From: Deinococcus aerolatus
GTDB lineage: Bacteria > Deinococcota > Deinococci > Deinococcales > Deinococcaceae
DNA: 64,000 nt
NCBI RefSeq assembly: GCF_014647055.1
Contig: NZ_BMOL01000008.1
Span: 98,200-162,199 of the forward strand
Direction: 5' to 3'
The notes beneath the pieces were generated by a model. The model had not been told where the DNA came from. It did not search any database and saw only the letters and a list, made by a program, of their open reading frames with translations. This document shows, piece after piece, positions 47,975 to 58,262 of the stretch. How positions within the stretch are numbered: the stretch's first letter is position 1; each line of letters starts with the position of its first letter. Both the position numbers and the translations under genes were made by a program.

Positions 47975-49171
47975 CTAGGAGCCAAACATTCGCAGGCTGC
48001 GCGGAGAGTGCATCTGGCCGTACAGCGTTTCGATAAAGGCAGGCCACTGGCCCTCGCTCAGGCCCTCGCGCACCTCGCGTACCGCCTCATTGCCAAACCA
48101 GTACGAGGCGATGAACGGCCCCCGGAAGCTGTAGCTGGCAAAGCGGATACGCCCCTCGATCCAGGGCCGCTGCCCGAAGGAATAGCGTTCCAGGAAGGTC
48201 ATCACGCGGTCCTCGGGCCAGTTCTCGCCCATCTGGTACCACGCCGCACTCGTGGCGCTGGCGCTGCGTACCCGCCGCAGCTGGGCATGCACCGCGTCGT
48301 CCTGGTGTTCAACCCAGTCGAGCAGTTCCACACCCTGGTCACCGATGCCCTCCTGCACGCAGCCGGTGACGGCGTTGGTGGTGCACAGCAGCACGTCCGC
48401 CGTGCTCTCGCTGCTGGCCGCCTTGTCACGGGTGTACAGCAGCTGGGTGGAATGGCCCGGAAAGACCTCGTGGCAGACCAGATGCTTGAGGGCCGCCCGC
48501 GTGAACTTGAGGTCCATATTCAGGTCCATCTGTCCCTGATTGAAGTTGCACCGCGCGGTAAACGGAACGTCACGCAGAGGGTTCAGGCGCATGGTGTAGT
48601 CACCTGTCGGATAGATCCGGGCGTCGGTGCGGCGCTGCGCCTCGGCCATCAATTCAACGAAAATGGGTTCCAGTTGGTCCGAAGCCAGCGCCCGCTCCTC
48701 TTCCCAGCGCCCGATGCGCTCGGCCAGGGTGCCATGGCGCATTCCGGCCTGATTCAGCATCTCTTCCAGCTGACCGTGCATCTCCAGCAGCCCATCGTCG
48801 CTGATCGGCTGAGCAGGCACGCCCACCAGCCCCTCCAGCTTCTCGCGGAAGCTCAGGACCTCGCCCTCGAACAGCCGGGTGGCCGTTCTCAGCGAGCGCA
48901 GCATGTCCTCCAGAAAGGCGTGACGCGCGCCCGCCGGGTACTGGGCCACCTGCCGTTCCAGATCATCGAGTTCGGTATGCACCGCGTCCCAGTCACTCAG
49001 GGCCAGCGGCGGCACCAGCTTGTCACCCAGATAGATCGGCACCAGGCCCTCGCTGTCCAGCACGCCGTGTCCGCGCGAGAGCTGACGTTCGAGGTGATCC
49101 ATCCCGATAGTCAGGGCCGTGAGCTGGCGGCCGAGCGAAGCGTCGTTGGGGGCTGCGTTCTGATTGTCCAT
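47975..49171 (-). CDS. DUF885-type putative metallopeptidase (first copy)
   Basis: The 398-residue protein carries HEVFPGH at residues 234-240, the HExxPGH zinc motif of DUF885 peptidases, and a later QEGIGDQG (273-280) that may supply the third ligand in place of EGWALYAE. Homologous regions precede it (YTMRLNPLRDVPFTARCNF). There is no signal peptide, so it is cytoplasmic. Substrates of DUF885 proteins are largely unknown. It is the first gene of the minus arm of the IclR locus and ends 13 bp before IclR. A GGAGGAAC sequence precedes the ATG. Confidence 0.8.
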   Translation of the reverse strand: MDNQNAAPNDASLGRQLTALTIGMDHLERQLSRGHGVLDSEGLVPIYLGDKLVPPLALSDWDAVHTELDDLERQVAQYPAGARHAFLEDMLRSLRTATRLFEGEVLSFREKLEGLVGVPAQPISDDGLLEMHGQLEEMLNQAGMRHGTLAERIGRWEEERALASDQLEPIFVELMAEAQRRTDARIYPTGDYTMRLNPLRDVPFTARCNFNQGQMDLNMDLKFTRAALKHLVCHEVFPGHSTQLLYTRDKAASSESTADVLLCTTNAVTGCVQEGIGDQGVELLDWVEHQDDAVHAQLRRVRSASATSAAWYQMGENWPEDRVMTFLERYSFGQRPWIEGRIRFASYSFRGPFIASYWFGNEAVREVREGLSEGQWPAFIETLYGQMHSPRSLRMFGS

Positions 49172-49197
49172 GTTGTTCCTCCTGAATGCCGTCCATC

Positions 49198-49247
49198 ATT
49201 CCGTCAAGTGGAACCTGAAGTCAAGTTTTCATTCCACATCCCGGAAT
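49198..49247. promoter_or_regulatory. Twin palindromes, putative IclR operators
   Basis: ATTCC-GTCAAGT-GGAAC (49198-49214) and ATTCC-ACATCCC-GGAAT (49231-49247) share ATTCC-N7-GGAA and are 33 bp apart, about three helical turns. They lie between the divergent arms of the IclR locus, upstream of the plus-strand -35 and over the minus-strand promoter region. Confidence 0.6.
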
Positions 49248-49277
49248 CTTTACTGCCTTGCGGGTCGCAGTCTTGGC

Positions 49278-49307
49278 TTGACTTCCCTGTGTGAATATGC
49301 ATACACT
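49278..49307 (+). promoter_or_regulatory. Promoter of the plus-strand catabolic operon
   Basis: TTGACT (49278-49283) and TACACT (49302-49307) are 18 bp apart, a good sigma-70-type promoter. The leader to the ATG at 49384 is about 70 nt and ends in GGAGG and AGGAAC ribosome-binding sequences. Confidence 0.7.
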
Positions 49308-49383
49308 GTGATTCAAACCTCAAACTCGATTCTGGTTTTGATCGTTCTGGTCACACTTTTCTCTCTCAGCGGAGGTTAGGAAC

Positions 49384-51003
49384 ATGGGCAATCAGATGCA
49401 AGCAGGAAATTCCGTCAAGCAGAAGAGAATAGTACTCGGGCTCAGTACAGCGATTCTGCTCAGCGGAATGGGAATGGCGCAGCAGCGCGGCGGCACCCTG
49501 ACTGTCGGCCTCGGGTACGACATCGACACGCTGAACGTCTATTCCACGGGTTTCCTGGGTGATGTACAGGCGGCAGTGGTCGAAGGCCTGGTGGCCCCCA
49601 ACGAGAAGGCGGAATACGTGCCGGTGCTGGCAACGCGCGTGCCCACCGTGCAGAACGGCGGCATCAAGGTGGCCGCCGACAACAAGAGCATGGTGGTCAC
49701 GTACCAGCTGCGGCCCGGCGTCAAGTGGTCCGACGGCAAGCCGTTTACCTCCGCCGACGTGAAGTTCACCTGGGAGACGGTCAAGGACCCCAAGTTCATC
49801 GCCGAGTCCAAGGACGGCACCGAAGACATCTCGTCTATTGAAACGCCCAACGATCTGACGGTGATCGTTAATTACAAGCGCGTCGCGCCCGACTTCAAGA
49901 GCACCCTCTTTACCTTCGGCATCCTGCCCAAGCACGCGCTGGAAGGCAAGGATCTCAACACCGACAAGTACAACCAGATGCCGCTGGGCACCGGCCCCTT
50001 CAAGGTCACCCAGTACGTCAAGGGGCAGTTCGTGGTGCTGGACCGCAACCCCAATTACTGGGGCAAGGACAAGGCGGGCGTGCAGCTTCCGTACCTGGAC
50101 AAGATGATCTTCAAGATCATTCCAGACAGCAACACGCTGGTCACCCAGCTCAAGTCCGGCGAGATCCAGATGGCCTACAGCGTGCCGTACTCGCAGATTC
50201 CCCAACTCAGCGCTCAGGCGGGCCTCAAGGTCATCAAGAACCCGGTGCTGTCGTGGCAACACCTGGATTTCAACCTGAAAGGCCCGGCCGCGCTGCGTGA
50301 CATCAACGTCCGCAAGGCGATGGCGCATGCCATAGACCGGACCACCATCTCCAAGGCGCTGGGCGGCTACCCTATTCCGATCTCCACGGTGGTGGTGCCG
50401 GTCTTCTCATACAGCAACAAGGACGTGCCGAAGTACCCCTATGATCCGGCCAAGGCCAGGCAACTGCTGGAGGCGGCTGGGTACAAAGCAGGAAGCGACG
50501 GCATTCGCGCCAAGAACGGTGAGCGCCTGAGCTTCAACATCATGTCGCAGGCAGGCCGCGCGACCGACGAGGACGCCCAGCAGGTGCTGATCGCCCAGAT
50601 GAAGGCCATCGGCATCGAACTCAAGCCGGACAACAAGGCGGGTGTGGCTTTCCGCGATGCGCGCTACAAGGGCAGTTATGACCTGTTCTACAGTGGCTGG
50701 ATCACCTCAGCGGACCCCTCTTATGGCGTCTTTTTCGGCACCAAGGGAGTGAACAACGGCCAGGGCTATAGCAATCCCAAGGTGGACGCGCTGCTGGCAA
50801 CCGCAGACAGCAGTCTGGATCCGGCCGTCAGGAACAAGGCCCTGCGCGACTTCCAGACGGTGCTGATGCAGGATCTGCCCAGCATCCCCGTGACCTCCAA
50901 CCCGTCGATGATCGTCGTGACTGATAAACTCGGCGGTTTTGTCCCCAACCCCACCAACATGACCAACTTCGTCAATACCAGCGGCTGGTACCTGAAGAAG
51001 TAA
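49384..51003 (+). CDS. Peptide-type ABC transporter substrate-binding protein (family 5)
   Basis: The 539-residue exported protein has a signal peptide (about residues 1-35, KRIVLGLSTAILLSGMGMAQ) and the family 5 (DppA/OppA) signature GGTLTVGLGYDIDTLNVYST. Typical later motifs are YQLRPGVKWSDGKPFTSADV and DINVRKAMAHAIDRTTISKA. These proteins bind di- and oligopeptides, opines, nickel chelates or glycosides, so the ligand is open. It is the first gene of the plus arm, followed by an 11-bp-arm hairpin and two permeases. The ATG has GGAGG upstream. Confidence 0.94.
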   Translation: MGNQMQAGNSVKQKRIVLGLSTAILLSGMGMAQQRGGTLTVGLGYDIDTLNVYSTGFLGDVQAAVVEGLVAPNEKAEYVPVLATRVPTVQNGGIKVAADNKSMVVTYQLRPGVKWSDGKPFTSADVKFTWETVKDPKFIAESKDGTEDISSIETPNDLTVIVNYKRVAPDFKSTLFTFGILPKHALEGKDLNTDKYNQMPLGTGPFKVTQYVKGQFVVLDRNPNYWGKDKAGVQLPYLDKMIFKIIPDSNTLVTQLKSGEIQMAYSVPYSQIPQLSAQAGLKVIKNPVLSWQHLDFNLKGPAALRDINVRKAMAHAIDRTTISKALGGYPIPISTVVVPVFSYSNKDVPKYPYDPAKARQLLEAAGYKAGSDGIRAKNGERLSFNIMSQAGRATDEDAQQVLIAQMKAIGIELKPDNKAGVAFRDARYKGSYDLFYSGWITSADPSYGVFFGTKGVNNGQGYSNPKVDALLATADSSLDPAVRNKALRDFQTVLMQDLPSIPVTSNPSMIVVTDKLGGFVPNPTNMTNFVNTSGWYLKK

Positions 51004-51011
51004 GGAACAAG

Positions 51012-51060
51012 GCGCAGGCCCCGACTCGGCCCAGCTTTACTCGGCCTGCGGGGCCTGCGC
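51012..51060 (+). other. Large hairpin between binding-protein and permease genes
   Basis: GCGCAGGCCCC (51012-51022) and GGGGCCTGCGC (51050-51060) are perfect 11-bp arms around a 27-nt loop. No T tract follows. As in the galactoside operon, it lies between the binding-protein and first permease genes. Confidence 0.65.
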
Positions 51061-51099
51061 ACTTGACGTCAACGCCACCACACCTGCGAAGGGAGCGTC

Positions 51100-52045
<946 letters not shown>

Positions 52046-52053
<8 letters not shown>

Positions 52054-52936
52054 CACCCTTGAACACCGCGCCACACCGGGCGGACGTGTGCGGCGTGAGG
52101 GCTTCTGGCCCACGATGATCGCTCGGTTCCTGAAGCATAAGCTGGCGGTGCTGGGCCTGGTGGTGCTGATCCTGCTGGGTCTGTCGGCCATTTTTGCGCC
52201 CCTCATCGCCCCCTATACTTTTGATGGTCAGGACGTCAGCATCATGGGTCAGCCGCAGCCTCCCAGTGCCAAGCACTGGATGGGCACCGATCAACTGGGG
52301 CGCGACGCCTTTACTCGGGTGCTGTACGGCGCCCGCATCTCGCTGATGGTGGGGCTGTTCAGCGCGCTGCTGGCCACTTTTCTGGGTACCCTGATCGGTG
52401 CCCTGTCCGGCTACTACCGGGGCTGGACGGACACTGTGCTGATGCGCATCACAGACGTGGTGCTGTGTATTCCCCTGCTGCCGCTGATCATCCTGCTGTC
52501 GGGCATCCTGCGGCCCAGCGTCACGCTGCTGATCCTGATCGTGGGCAGCCTGAGCTGGATGGGCACCGCCCGGCTGGTGCGCAGCCAGTTCCTGAGTCTG
52601 CGCGAGCGCGAGTTCGTGGAAGCGTCGCGCGCCCTGGGCGGCGGCGATAACCGCGTGATGTTCCGCCACATCCTGCCCAACGCTCTTGGCCCGATCATCG
52701 TGTCCACCACGCTGTCGGTGGGCGGCACCATCATGCTCGAAAGTGCGCTGTCGTTCCTGGGGCTGGGCGTGCAGCCGCCGACACCCACCTGGGGCAACCT
52801 GCTGAACTACGCCAGCCAGTGGCTGACCGCCGCCCCGTGGCTGGCTGTCTTTCCTGGCCTGATGATCCTGATCACCGTGCTGGCCGTCAACTTCCTGGGC
52901 GACGGTTTGCGCGACGCCTTCGATCCGCGCAACTGA
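52046..52936 (+). CDS. Peptide-type ABC transporter permease (DppC-like)
   Basis: The 296-residue permease starts with a cytoplasmic tail and helix one (MIARFLKHKLAVLGLVVLIL), then the DppC motif HWMGTDQLGRDAFTRVLYGARISL. The EAA loop is REFVEASRALGGGDNRVMFRHILPNALGPI (around residues 190-220). It pairs with the upstream DppB-like protein. The expected DppD and DppF ATPase genes do not follow; catabolic genes do. Confidence 0.95.
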
Positions 52937-52965
52937 AAACCGCCAACTCAAAACAAGGAGACAAC

Positions 52966-54045
52966 ATGAAGATCACCATCCTGGGTGCAGGAGCCATCGG
53001 CGGCCTCGCCGGGGCCTACATGGCCGAAGCTGGACACGACGTGACGCTGGTGGACCGCTGGGCCGAGCATATCGACGCCATCAAGGTGCACGGCCTGAAG
53101 GTAGATGGTGTGCGAGGCGAACTGCACTTCGACGTGAAGGCGCTGCATCCGGGTGAGCTGGAAGGCCCACTGGAGGCCGTGTTGATCGCCACCAAGAGCC
53201 AGCACACCATCGAGGCTCTGGAAAGCGTGCTGCCGCTGTTTGGCCCCGAGACGTTCGTGGTGTCGTACCAGAACGGATTCAACGAGCACGACATCGCCGC
53301 CCGACTCACCGAGGCGGGACTGGGCGGCTTGGAGCGGGTCATCGGTTCCATTCCCAATTACGGCGGCGCGCTGGTGGATCCCGGTTACCTGGAATTTGTG
53401 CATGAGGGGGCCATTCAACTGGGCGAGATGACGGGCGAGCGCACCCCGCGCCTGCTGGAGTTGGCAGACAAACTCTCGGCCCTGACCGAGGTGCAGCTCA
53501 GCGACAACATCTGGGGCCAGATCTGGGCCAAGGAGGTCTACAGCGCCCAGGTGGTTTTCAGCGCGCTGGTGAATGCGCCGATCCGCGAGACGCTGGGGGT
53601 GGAGCGTTATGCCCGTGTGGCGGGCGCGGTGGTGCGCGAGGCGCTGGAAATCGCCGAGGCCAACGGCATCACGGTAGAAGCTTTCGATTTCTTCGATCCG
53701 GCCAATTACAAGCCGCAGACGCCTGCCGATACCCAGAAGCTGATCGACAACATTAATCACGCGGTCTGGCTGCTCAAGAAGGACCAGAAACCCGATGCCC
53801 ATCAGTTCAAGAAGAAGGGCAGCGGCATCTGGTGGGACATTGTGTACCGCAACCGCCCCTCGGAGGTGCGCTCCAGCAACGGCAAACTGGTGGATTACGC
53901 CGCGCAGGTGGGGGCCGACTCGCGCCTGAACGCAAAACTGTGCGAGATGATCTACGAGATCGAGGGCGGTCAGCGGCAACTCGGATTTGAAAATTACGAC
54001 GAGCTGGAAGCGTACATTGCCTCCATCGGCAAGGCGCTGCCATGA
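52966..54045 (+). CDS. Ketopantoate reductase-like (ApbA/PanE) oxidoreductase
   Basis: The 359-residue protein has the N-terminal Rossmann motif ILGAGAIGGLAGAYMAEAG and the ApbA/PanE C-terminal helical domain. The catalytic Lys is present in NIWGQIWAKEVYSA; the downstream Asn of the PanE motif is not conserved. There is an extra stretch near residues 245-285 (NYKPQTPADTQKLIDNINHA), so the protein is longer than PanE (about 300). AAGGAG is 6 nt before the ATG. In this operon an NAD(P)-dependent oxidation of a 2-hydroxy acid or opine-like compound is more plausible than pantothenate synthesis. Confidence 0.83.
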   Translation: MKITILGAGAIGGLAGAYMAEAGHDVTLVDRWAEHIDAIKVHGLKVDGVRGELHFDVKALHPGELEGPLEAVLIATKSQHTIEALESVLPLFGPETFVVSYQNGFNEHDIAARLTEAGLGGLERVIGSIPNYGGALVDPGYLEFVHEGAIQLGEMTGERTPRLLELADKLSALTEVQLSDNIWGQIWAKEVYSAQVVFSALVNAPIRETLGVERYARVAGAVVREALEIAEANGITVEAFDFFDPANYKPQTPADTQKLIDNINHAVWLLKKDQKPDAHQFKKKGSGIWWDIVYRNRPSEVRSSNGKLVDYAAQVGADSRLNAKLCEMIYEIEGGQRQLGFENYDELEAYIASIGKALP

Positions 54046-55166
54046 GTGGGAAAAAGAAGCTGGGCGTCGGCGTCATCGGCGCGCACGCCTGGGCCGAGCA
54101 GGCCCATCTGCCGGGCTACCACGCCTATGACCGCGCCGAGCTGGTGGCGATCTGCGATACCGTGCCCGAGCGGGCCGAGGCGTTAGCCAAACAGTTCGGC
54201 ATCCGCAAGATCTACACCGACGCCAACGAACTAATCAACGACCCCGAGGTGCAGATGGTGGATGTCTGCACGCCCACCGACACGCACCTGCCGCTGAGTC
54301 TGGCGGCCATCAACGCGGGCAAGCACGTCATTTCCGAGAAGCCGCTGGCGCACGATGCGAGGGATGCCTTTGCCGCCGCCGCGCTGGCAAAGGAGAAGGG
54401 CGTCCGCACCAAGCTGGGCTTCACCTTCCGCTACTCGCCCGCCATCCGCCAGATCAAGACCTGGGTGGACGACGGTACGCTGGGCGAGATCTTCCACGTG
54501 CACGGCCTGGAGCAGAACTCTCAGTTCCTCGATCCCGACTACCCGCTGCGTCAGGTGCCGCAGGACGCCGATTGGACGCAGCTGATTCCCTCGTCCATCG
54601 TGGGCTACGGCTCGCACCTGCTGGATCTGGTGCGCTGGTGCGCGGGCGAATACCAGAGCGTGATCGGCAGTTTGCATAACTACGTCCCCGAACGCATCGT
54701 GCGCGGCTACGAGGGGATGCAGCGCATTCCGGTGGAGGACGGCGCGGTGGCTCTGGCCGAGTTCGCCAGCGGGGCGCAGGGCATCCTGCAGACGTCGTAC
54801 ATCGCGGTGGGCAACTACCCCGGCGTGGAGTTGCGGATCTACGGCAGCAAAGGCGCGGCGGTGGCCCGGCTGGTGGAGGAGAACGGCATCGCCGAAACGC
54901 TGCACTTCGCCACGCCCGACGCGGTGGAGTTCCGCAAAATTGACCTGCCGAGCGCGGCCTACCCGCCCGGCACCACGCTGCACACGCCCTGGCCGGAGCT
55001 GTACTACCGCAATCTGATCCGCTTCTGGGTGGACGAGATTCTGGACGATCTCCCCGGCGAATGCACCTTCTACGACGGGGCCAAGAGCCAGGAGACGGTC
55101 AACGCTATTGTGCAGTCGTTCCGGGAGCGGCGCTGGGTAGACCTGCCGAAGGTCGAGGCGCAGTGA
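54042..55166 (+). CDS. Gfo/Idh/MocA-family oxidoreductase
   Basis: The 374-residue protein has the N-terminal NAD(P)-binding fold (GVGVIGAHAWAEQAHLPGYH), the EKP motif with the catalytic Lys in HVISEKPLAHDARDA near residue 96, and the C-terminal alpha/beta substrate domain. Family members oxidise sugars, inositols or cyclic polyols, or act on other hydroxyl compounds. The ATG overlaps the previous stop (ATGA) and the stop overlaps the next GTG, so translation is coupled on both sides. Confidence 0.9.
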   Translation: MSGKKKLGVGVIGAHAWAEQAHLPGYHAYDRAELVAICDTVPERAEALAKQFGIRKIYTDANELINDPEVQMVDVCTPTDTHLPLSLAAINAGKHVISEKPLAHDARDAFAAAALAKEKGVRTKLGFTFRYSPAIRQIKTWVDDGTLGEIFHVHGLEQNSQFLDPDYPLRQVPQDADWTQLIPSSIVGYGSHLLDLVRWCAGEYQSVIGSLHNYVPERIVRGYEGMQRIPVEDGAVALAEFASGAQGILQTSYIAVGNYPGVELRIYGSKGAAVARLVEENGIAETLHFATPDAVEFRKIDLPSAAYPPGTTLHTPWPELYYRNLIRFWVDEILDDLPGECTFYDGAKSQETVNAIVQSFRERRWVDLPKVEAQ

Positions 55167-56779
55167 GCCAGCTTGGAGGGTGGGTGGAGCAATACCTTGC
55201 CCTGCACGCCCAGTTTCGTCCGGTGGACGCGTCGTTCATGGGATTGCCGGGTCATGATTATCAGTTGCCTCCAGTGGATGAGGAGGCGTTGGAACATGAG
55301 CGGCATGACCTTGCCAACCTTTTGCAGAAGGTGGAAGCCTGGACGGGTGAAGCTGAGACGGCGGGCGAGCGGCTAGATCTGTGGCTGCTGCGCTCCCAGT
55401 TGCGCGTCACGTTGCGCGAGGCGCGGGAGCGGCCCCGCCAGCACAATCCGGCCTTCTATACGGGTGAGGCGGCCTTCGCCGTCATCAGTCTGCTGTTGCC
55501 GAACGAACGCCCGACAAACGCGGCGGCCGTTCTGGCACGGCTGAAGGCCATGCCCGAATTTCTGTCCACAGGAACCAGAACGCTGGAGCCGCTTAATCTG
55601 CCTGCCGACTGGGTAGAACGTGCCCGGAAGGAGGCAGAGGCGCTGGAAGCTCTACTCCTGCGTGGTCTGTCTAAACACTCCGACTATCAGGCGGATTGGC
55701 AGGAACCTGCCGCGCAGGCTGCCGCCGCCGTTCAGACGTTTGCCTCAGCCTTGAAGGCGGGTGACGCGGACCCAGCCTGCGGACGCGATTACTTGGAGTT
55801 CCTGATGCGCGAGGCCCACGCCCTACCCTATTCAGCGGCAGAGGCAGAGCGGCGGGCGCAGGCTGCGTTTGAAGCGCTGGGTGCGGAACTTGTGAAAATG
55901 GCCCATCAGCTTGACCCAGCGAAAAGCTGGCAGCAGCAACTGGCCGCACTGGAACAACATCATCCTGCTCTAGACGACGTACAACAGACCTATCAGGACT
56001 GGAACGCCCGCGCTCTGGACGCCGCTGAGGGTCTCATGACACCCGCCCGTGAATATGGCCTGGCCTTCGAGCTTCTGCCTGAATGGGCCAGGGAGGCCGC
56101 TGGAGCGCTGTATTTCCTGTTCTACCGCTCTCCGCCCGCCGGGCATCCCGGCGACGGCAGCATCTACTGGATCTTTCCGCCCGGCACGGACATGGCGGCG
56201 TACCTGCGCGGTCAGAACGTCCCATTCATCAAGGCTGTCCACGCCGTCCATCACGGCAGCATCGGCCACCACACCCAGAATACGCGGGCGCGGCAGGCGG
56301 CCTCAAAGCTGGCGCAGCTGGGCGGCACGGACTGCGCCAGCGGCATCGCCTTTCTGAGCGCGGGCACGCTGGTGGAAGGCTGGGCCTGCTACGCCGAGGA
56401 TCTGCTGCTGGAGGCGCCCGGTTTCTACACGCCAGAAGAAGAATTGCTGCTCAAGCAGTTTGAGTTCCGCAACGCTGCCTGCTGTCTGGCAGACATCCGG
56501 TTGCACACCGGGCAGTGGACGCTGGAGCAGATGCGGGCCTTTTACCGGGATGACGTGGGCTTCGCGCCGGGCCGCGTCTGGGCCGAAACCACCCGCAACA
56601 GCATCTACCCGGCCACCCGGCTGATGTACTGGCTGGGCACCCAGGTGATCAGGGAACTGCGGGCCGAGCTTGACCTCGCGCCGCAGGTCTTCCATGATCG
56701 ACTTCTCTCTTACGGCTGCGCCCCGGTCACCCTGATCGCGGACGAGCTGCGCCGCCGGCATTCACGAGGAACCCCATGA
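55163..56779 (+). CDS. DUF885-family protein with altered catalytic motif (second copy)
   Basis: The 538-residue protein has DUF885 architecture, with the third zinc-ligand motif EGWACYAE at residues 405-412 and conserved surroundings. The HExxPGH motif instead reads HHGSIGH at 363-369: both His ligands remain but the catalytic Glu is His364 (CAC at 56252-56254) and Pro is Ile. It may be inactive as a peptidase or use another base. GTG start overlaps the previous stop (GTGA); its stop overlaps the RraA start. It differs strongly from the first DUF885 protein in this locus, so it is not a recent duplicate. Confidence 0.82.
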   Translation: MSQLGGWVEQYLALHAQFRPVDASFMGLPGHDYQLPPVDEEALEHERHDLANLLQKVEAWTGEAETAGERLDLWLLRSQLRVTLREARERPRQHNPAFYTGEAAFAVISLLLPNERPTNAAAVLARLKAMPEFLSTGTRTLEPLNLPADWVERARKEAEALEALLLRGLSKHSDYQADWQEPAAQAAAAVQTFASALKAGDADPACGRDYLEFLMREAHALPYSAAEAERRAQAAFEALGAELVKMAHQLDPAKSWQQQLAALEQHHPALDDVQQTYQDWNARALDAAEGLMTPAREYGLAFELLPEWAREAAGALYFLFYRSPPAGHPGDGSIYWIFPPGTDMAAYLRGQNVPFIKAVHAVHHGSIGHHTQNTRARQAASKLAQLGGTDCASGIAFLSAGTLVEGWACYAEDLLLEAPGFYTPEEELLLKQFEFRNAACCLADIRLHTGQWTLEQMRAFYRDDVGFAPGRVWAETTRNSIYPATRLMYWLGTQVIRELRAELDLAPQVFHDRLLSYGCAPVTLIADELRRRHSRGTP

Positions 56780-57474
56780 CTGCAAAGCCCGAACCCCTTT
56801 CCAAAGAGCGCAAGGCTGAACTGCGCAAACGTTACCTCAAGGTGGATACGGCCAACGTCGCCGACGTGCTGGACGAACTGGGTCAGCCCGACCACGGGCT
56901 TGCCAGCAGCTTCTGGCCCATCCAGACGTCCCAGAACAAGATGGCAGGCTGGGCCTACACCATTCGCGGCCAGATGACGCCGTATTCCGGCACCGGCGAT
57001 GCCGAAAAGATGAAGGCCGTGTCCGGTCTGCAAGACGGCGAGATCAGCGTCTGGAGCGGCGGCGGGGCGTCGGGCGTCTGTTTTTTTGGCGAGCTGATCG
57101 CCCTGGGTATGCAGCACCGGGGCAGTGTCGGCTCTCTGATCGACGGCGGCATCCGCGATATCGAGTGGATCGGCAAGATGAAGTTCCCGGTGTTCACGCA
57201 GTACCGCAGCCCGGTGCAGTCCATCGGACGCTGGGGGGTCAACGCCTGGCAGGTGCCGGTGTATCTGCCGGGAGCCACCACCGAGCGCGTTATGGTCCGC
57301 CCCGGCGACTTTATTCTGGCCGACGTGGACGGCGTGATCCTGGTCCCGCAGGAACTGGCCGAGACGGTGCTGGAGCGGGCGGAGGAATTGACCCGCAAGG
57401 AAGTCGCCATTCGTGAGGATCTGAACCGGGGCCTGGGCCTTCCCGAAGTGCTGGAAAAGTACGGGCACGTCTGA
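56776..57474 (+). CDS. RraA-family aldolase/decarboxylase-like protein
   Basis: The 232-residue protein has the RraA/HMG-aldolase fold motifs GSLIDGGIRDIEWIGKMKFPVF (containing the GGxRD signature near residue 121-126) and GDFILADVDGVILVP with the metal-binding Asp. The family includes 4-hydroxy-4-methyl-2-oxoglutarate aldolases and oxaloacetate decarboxylases as well as RraA. In this catabolic operon an aldolase or decarboxylase acting on a 2-oxo acid is the natural reading. The start and stop overlap neighbours as ATGA and TGATG. Confidence 0.87.
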   Translation: MTAKPEPLSKERKAELRKRYLKVDTANVADVLDELGQPDHGLASSFWPIQTSQNKMAGWAYTIRGQMTPYSGTGDAEKMKAVSGLQDGEISVWSGGGASGVCFFGELIALGMQHRGSVGSLIDGGIRDIEWIGKMKFPVFTQYRSPVQSIGRWGVNAWQVPVYLPGATTERVMVRPGDFILADVDGVILVPQELAETVLERAEELTRKEVAIREDLNRGLGLPEVLEKYGHV

Positions 57475-58262
57475 TGGATCTTGGACTTCAAGGAAAAACA
57501 GCGCTGGTCACAGCGGCCAGCGCGGGCCTGGGTTACGCGACGGCGGCGGCTTTATCGGCGGAAGGTGCGCGGGTGGCAATCTGCTCGCGCGATCTGGGCC
57601 GCGCTCAGGCCTCGGCAACGCGCATTCACGCGGAAACGGGCAACGAGGTGCTGGCCTTCGAGGCCGACGTGGCCAGCGAGGGTGATCTGACCCGGCTGTT
57701 CGGCGAGGTGCAGACCGCGTTTGGTTCGCTGAATATTCTGGTGTGCAACGCGGGCGGGCCACCTCCGGGCAATTTCTCCGCTCTGAGCGAGGAACAGTGG
57801 ACCACCGGGGTTCAGCTCACGCTGATGAGCGTGGTTCGCAGTGTCCGGCTGGCCCTGCCGTTGATGCGGCAGGCAGGCGGCGGGCGCATCCTGACCCTGC
57901 TGAGCAGCAGCGTCAAGAAACCCATCGACAACCTGACCCTCTCGAACACCTTCCGGCCTGCCGTGTACGGCCTGTGCAAGAGCCTGTCGCTGGAGCTGGC
58001 CGGGGACCACATTCAGGTCAACGGGCTGGCTCCGGGCCGCATCGAGACCGAGCGCATCAACCAGCTCGACGACGCGCAGGCTCAGAAACGAGGCCTCAGC
58101 CGCGCCGAGATTCGCACCGCCTCAGAGGCGCAGATCCCGATGGGCCGCCTGGGCCAGCCGCAGGAATTCGGGCGGGTGGCCGCGTTCCTGTGTTCGCCCG
58201 CCGCCATCTACGTCAACGGCAGCGTGCTGCTGGTGGACGGAGGAGCCGTGACCAGTCTATGA
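57474..58262 (+). CDS. Short-chain dehydrogenase/reductase
   Basis: The 262-residue SDR has the nucleotide motif [21 protein letters not shown], the NAG motif in [13 protein letters not shown], the catalytic Ser in [11 protein letters not shown] and the YxxxK pair in [16 protein letters not shown]-terminal [14 protein letters not shown] is typical of 3-oxoacyl-ACP-reductase-like members. Substrate unknown. It is coupled by one-base overlap to the RraA gene and by ATGA overlap to the M29 gene. Confidence 0.92.
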   Translation: MDLGLQGKTALVTAASAGLGYATAAALSAEGARVAICSRDLGRAQASATRIHAETGNEVLAFEADVASEGDLTRLFGEVQTAFGSLNILVCNAGGPPPGNFSALSEEQWTTGVQLTLMSVVRSVRLALPLMRQAGGGRILTLLSSSVKKPIDNLTLSNTFRPAVYGLCKSLSLELAGDHIQVNGLAPGRIETERINQLDDAQAQKRGLSRAEIRTASEAQIPMGRLGQPQEFGRVAAFLCSPAAIYVNGSVLLVDGGAVTSL

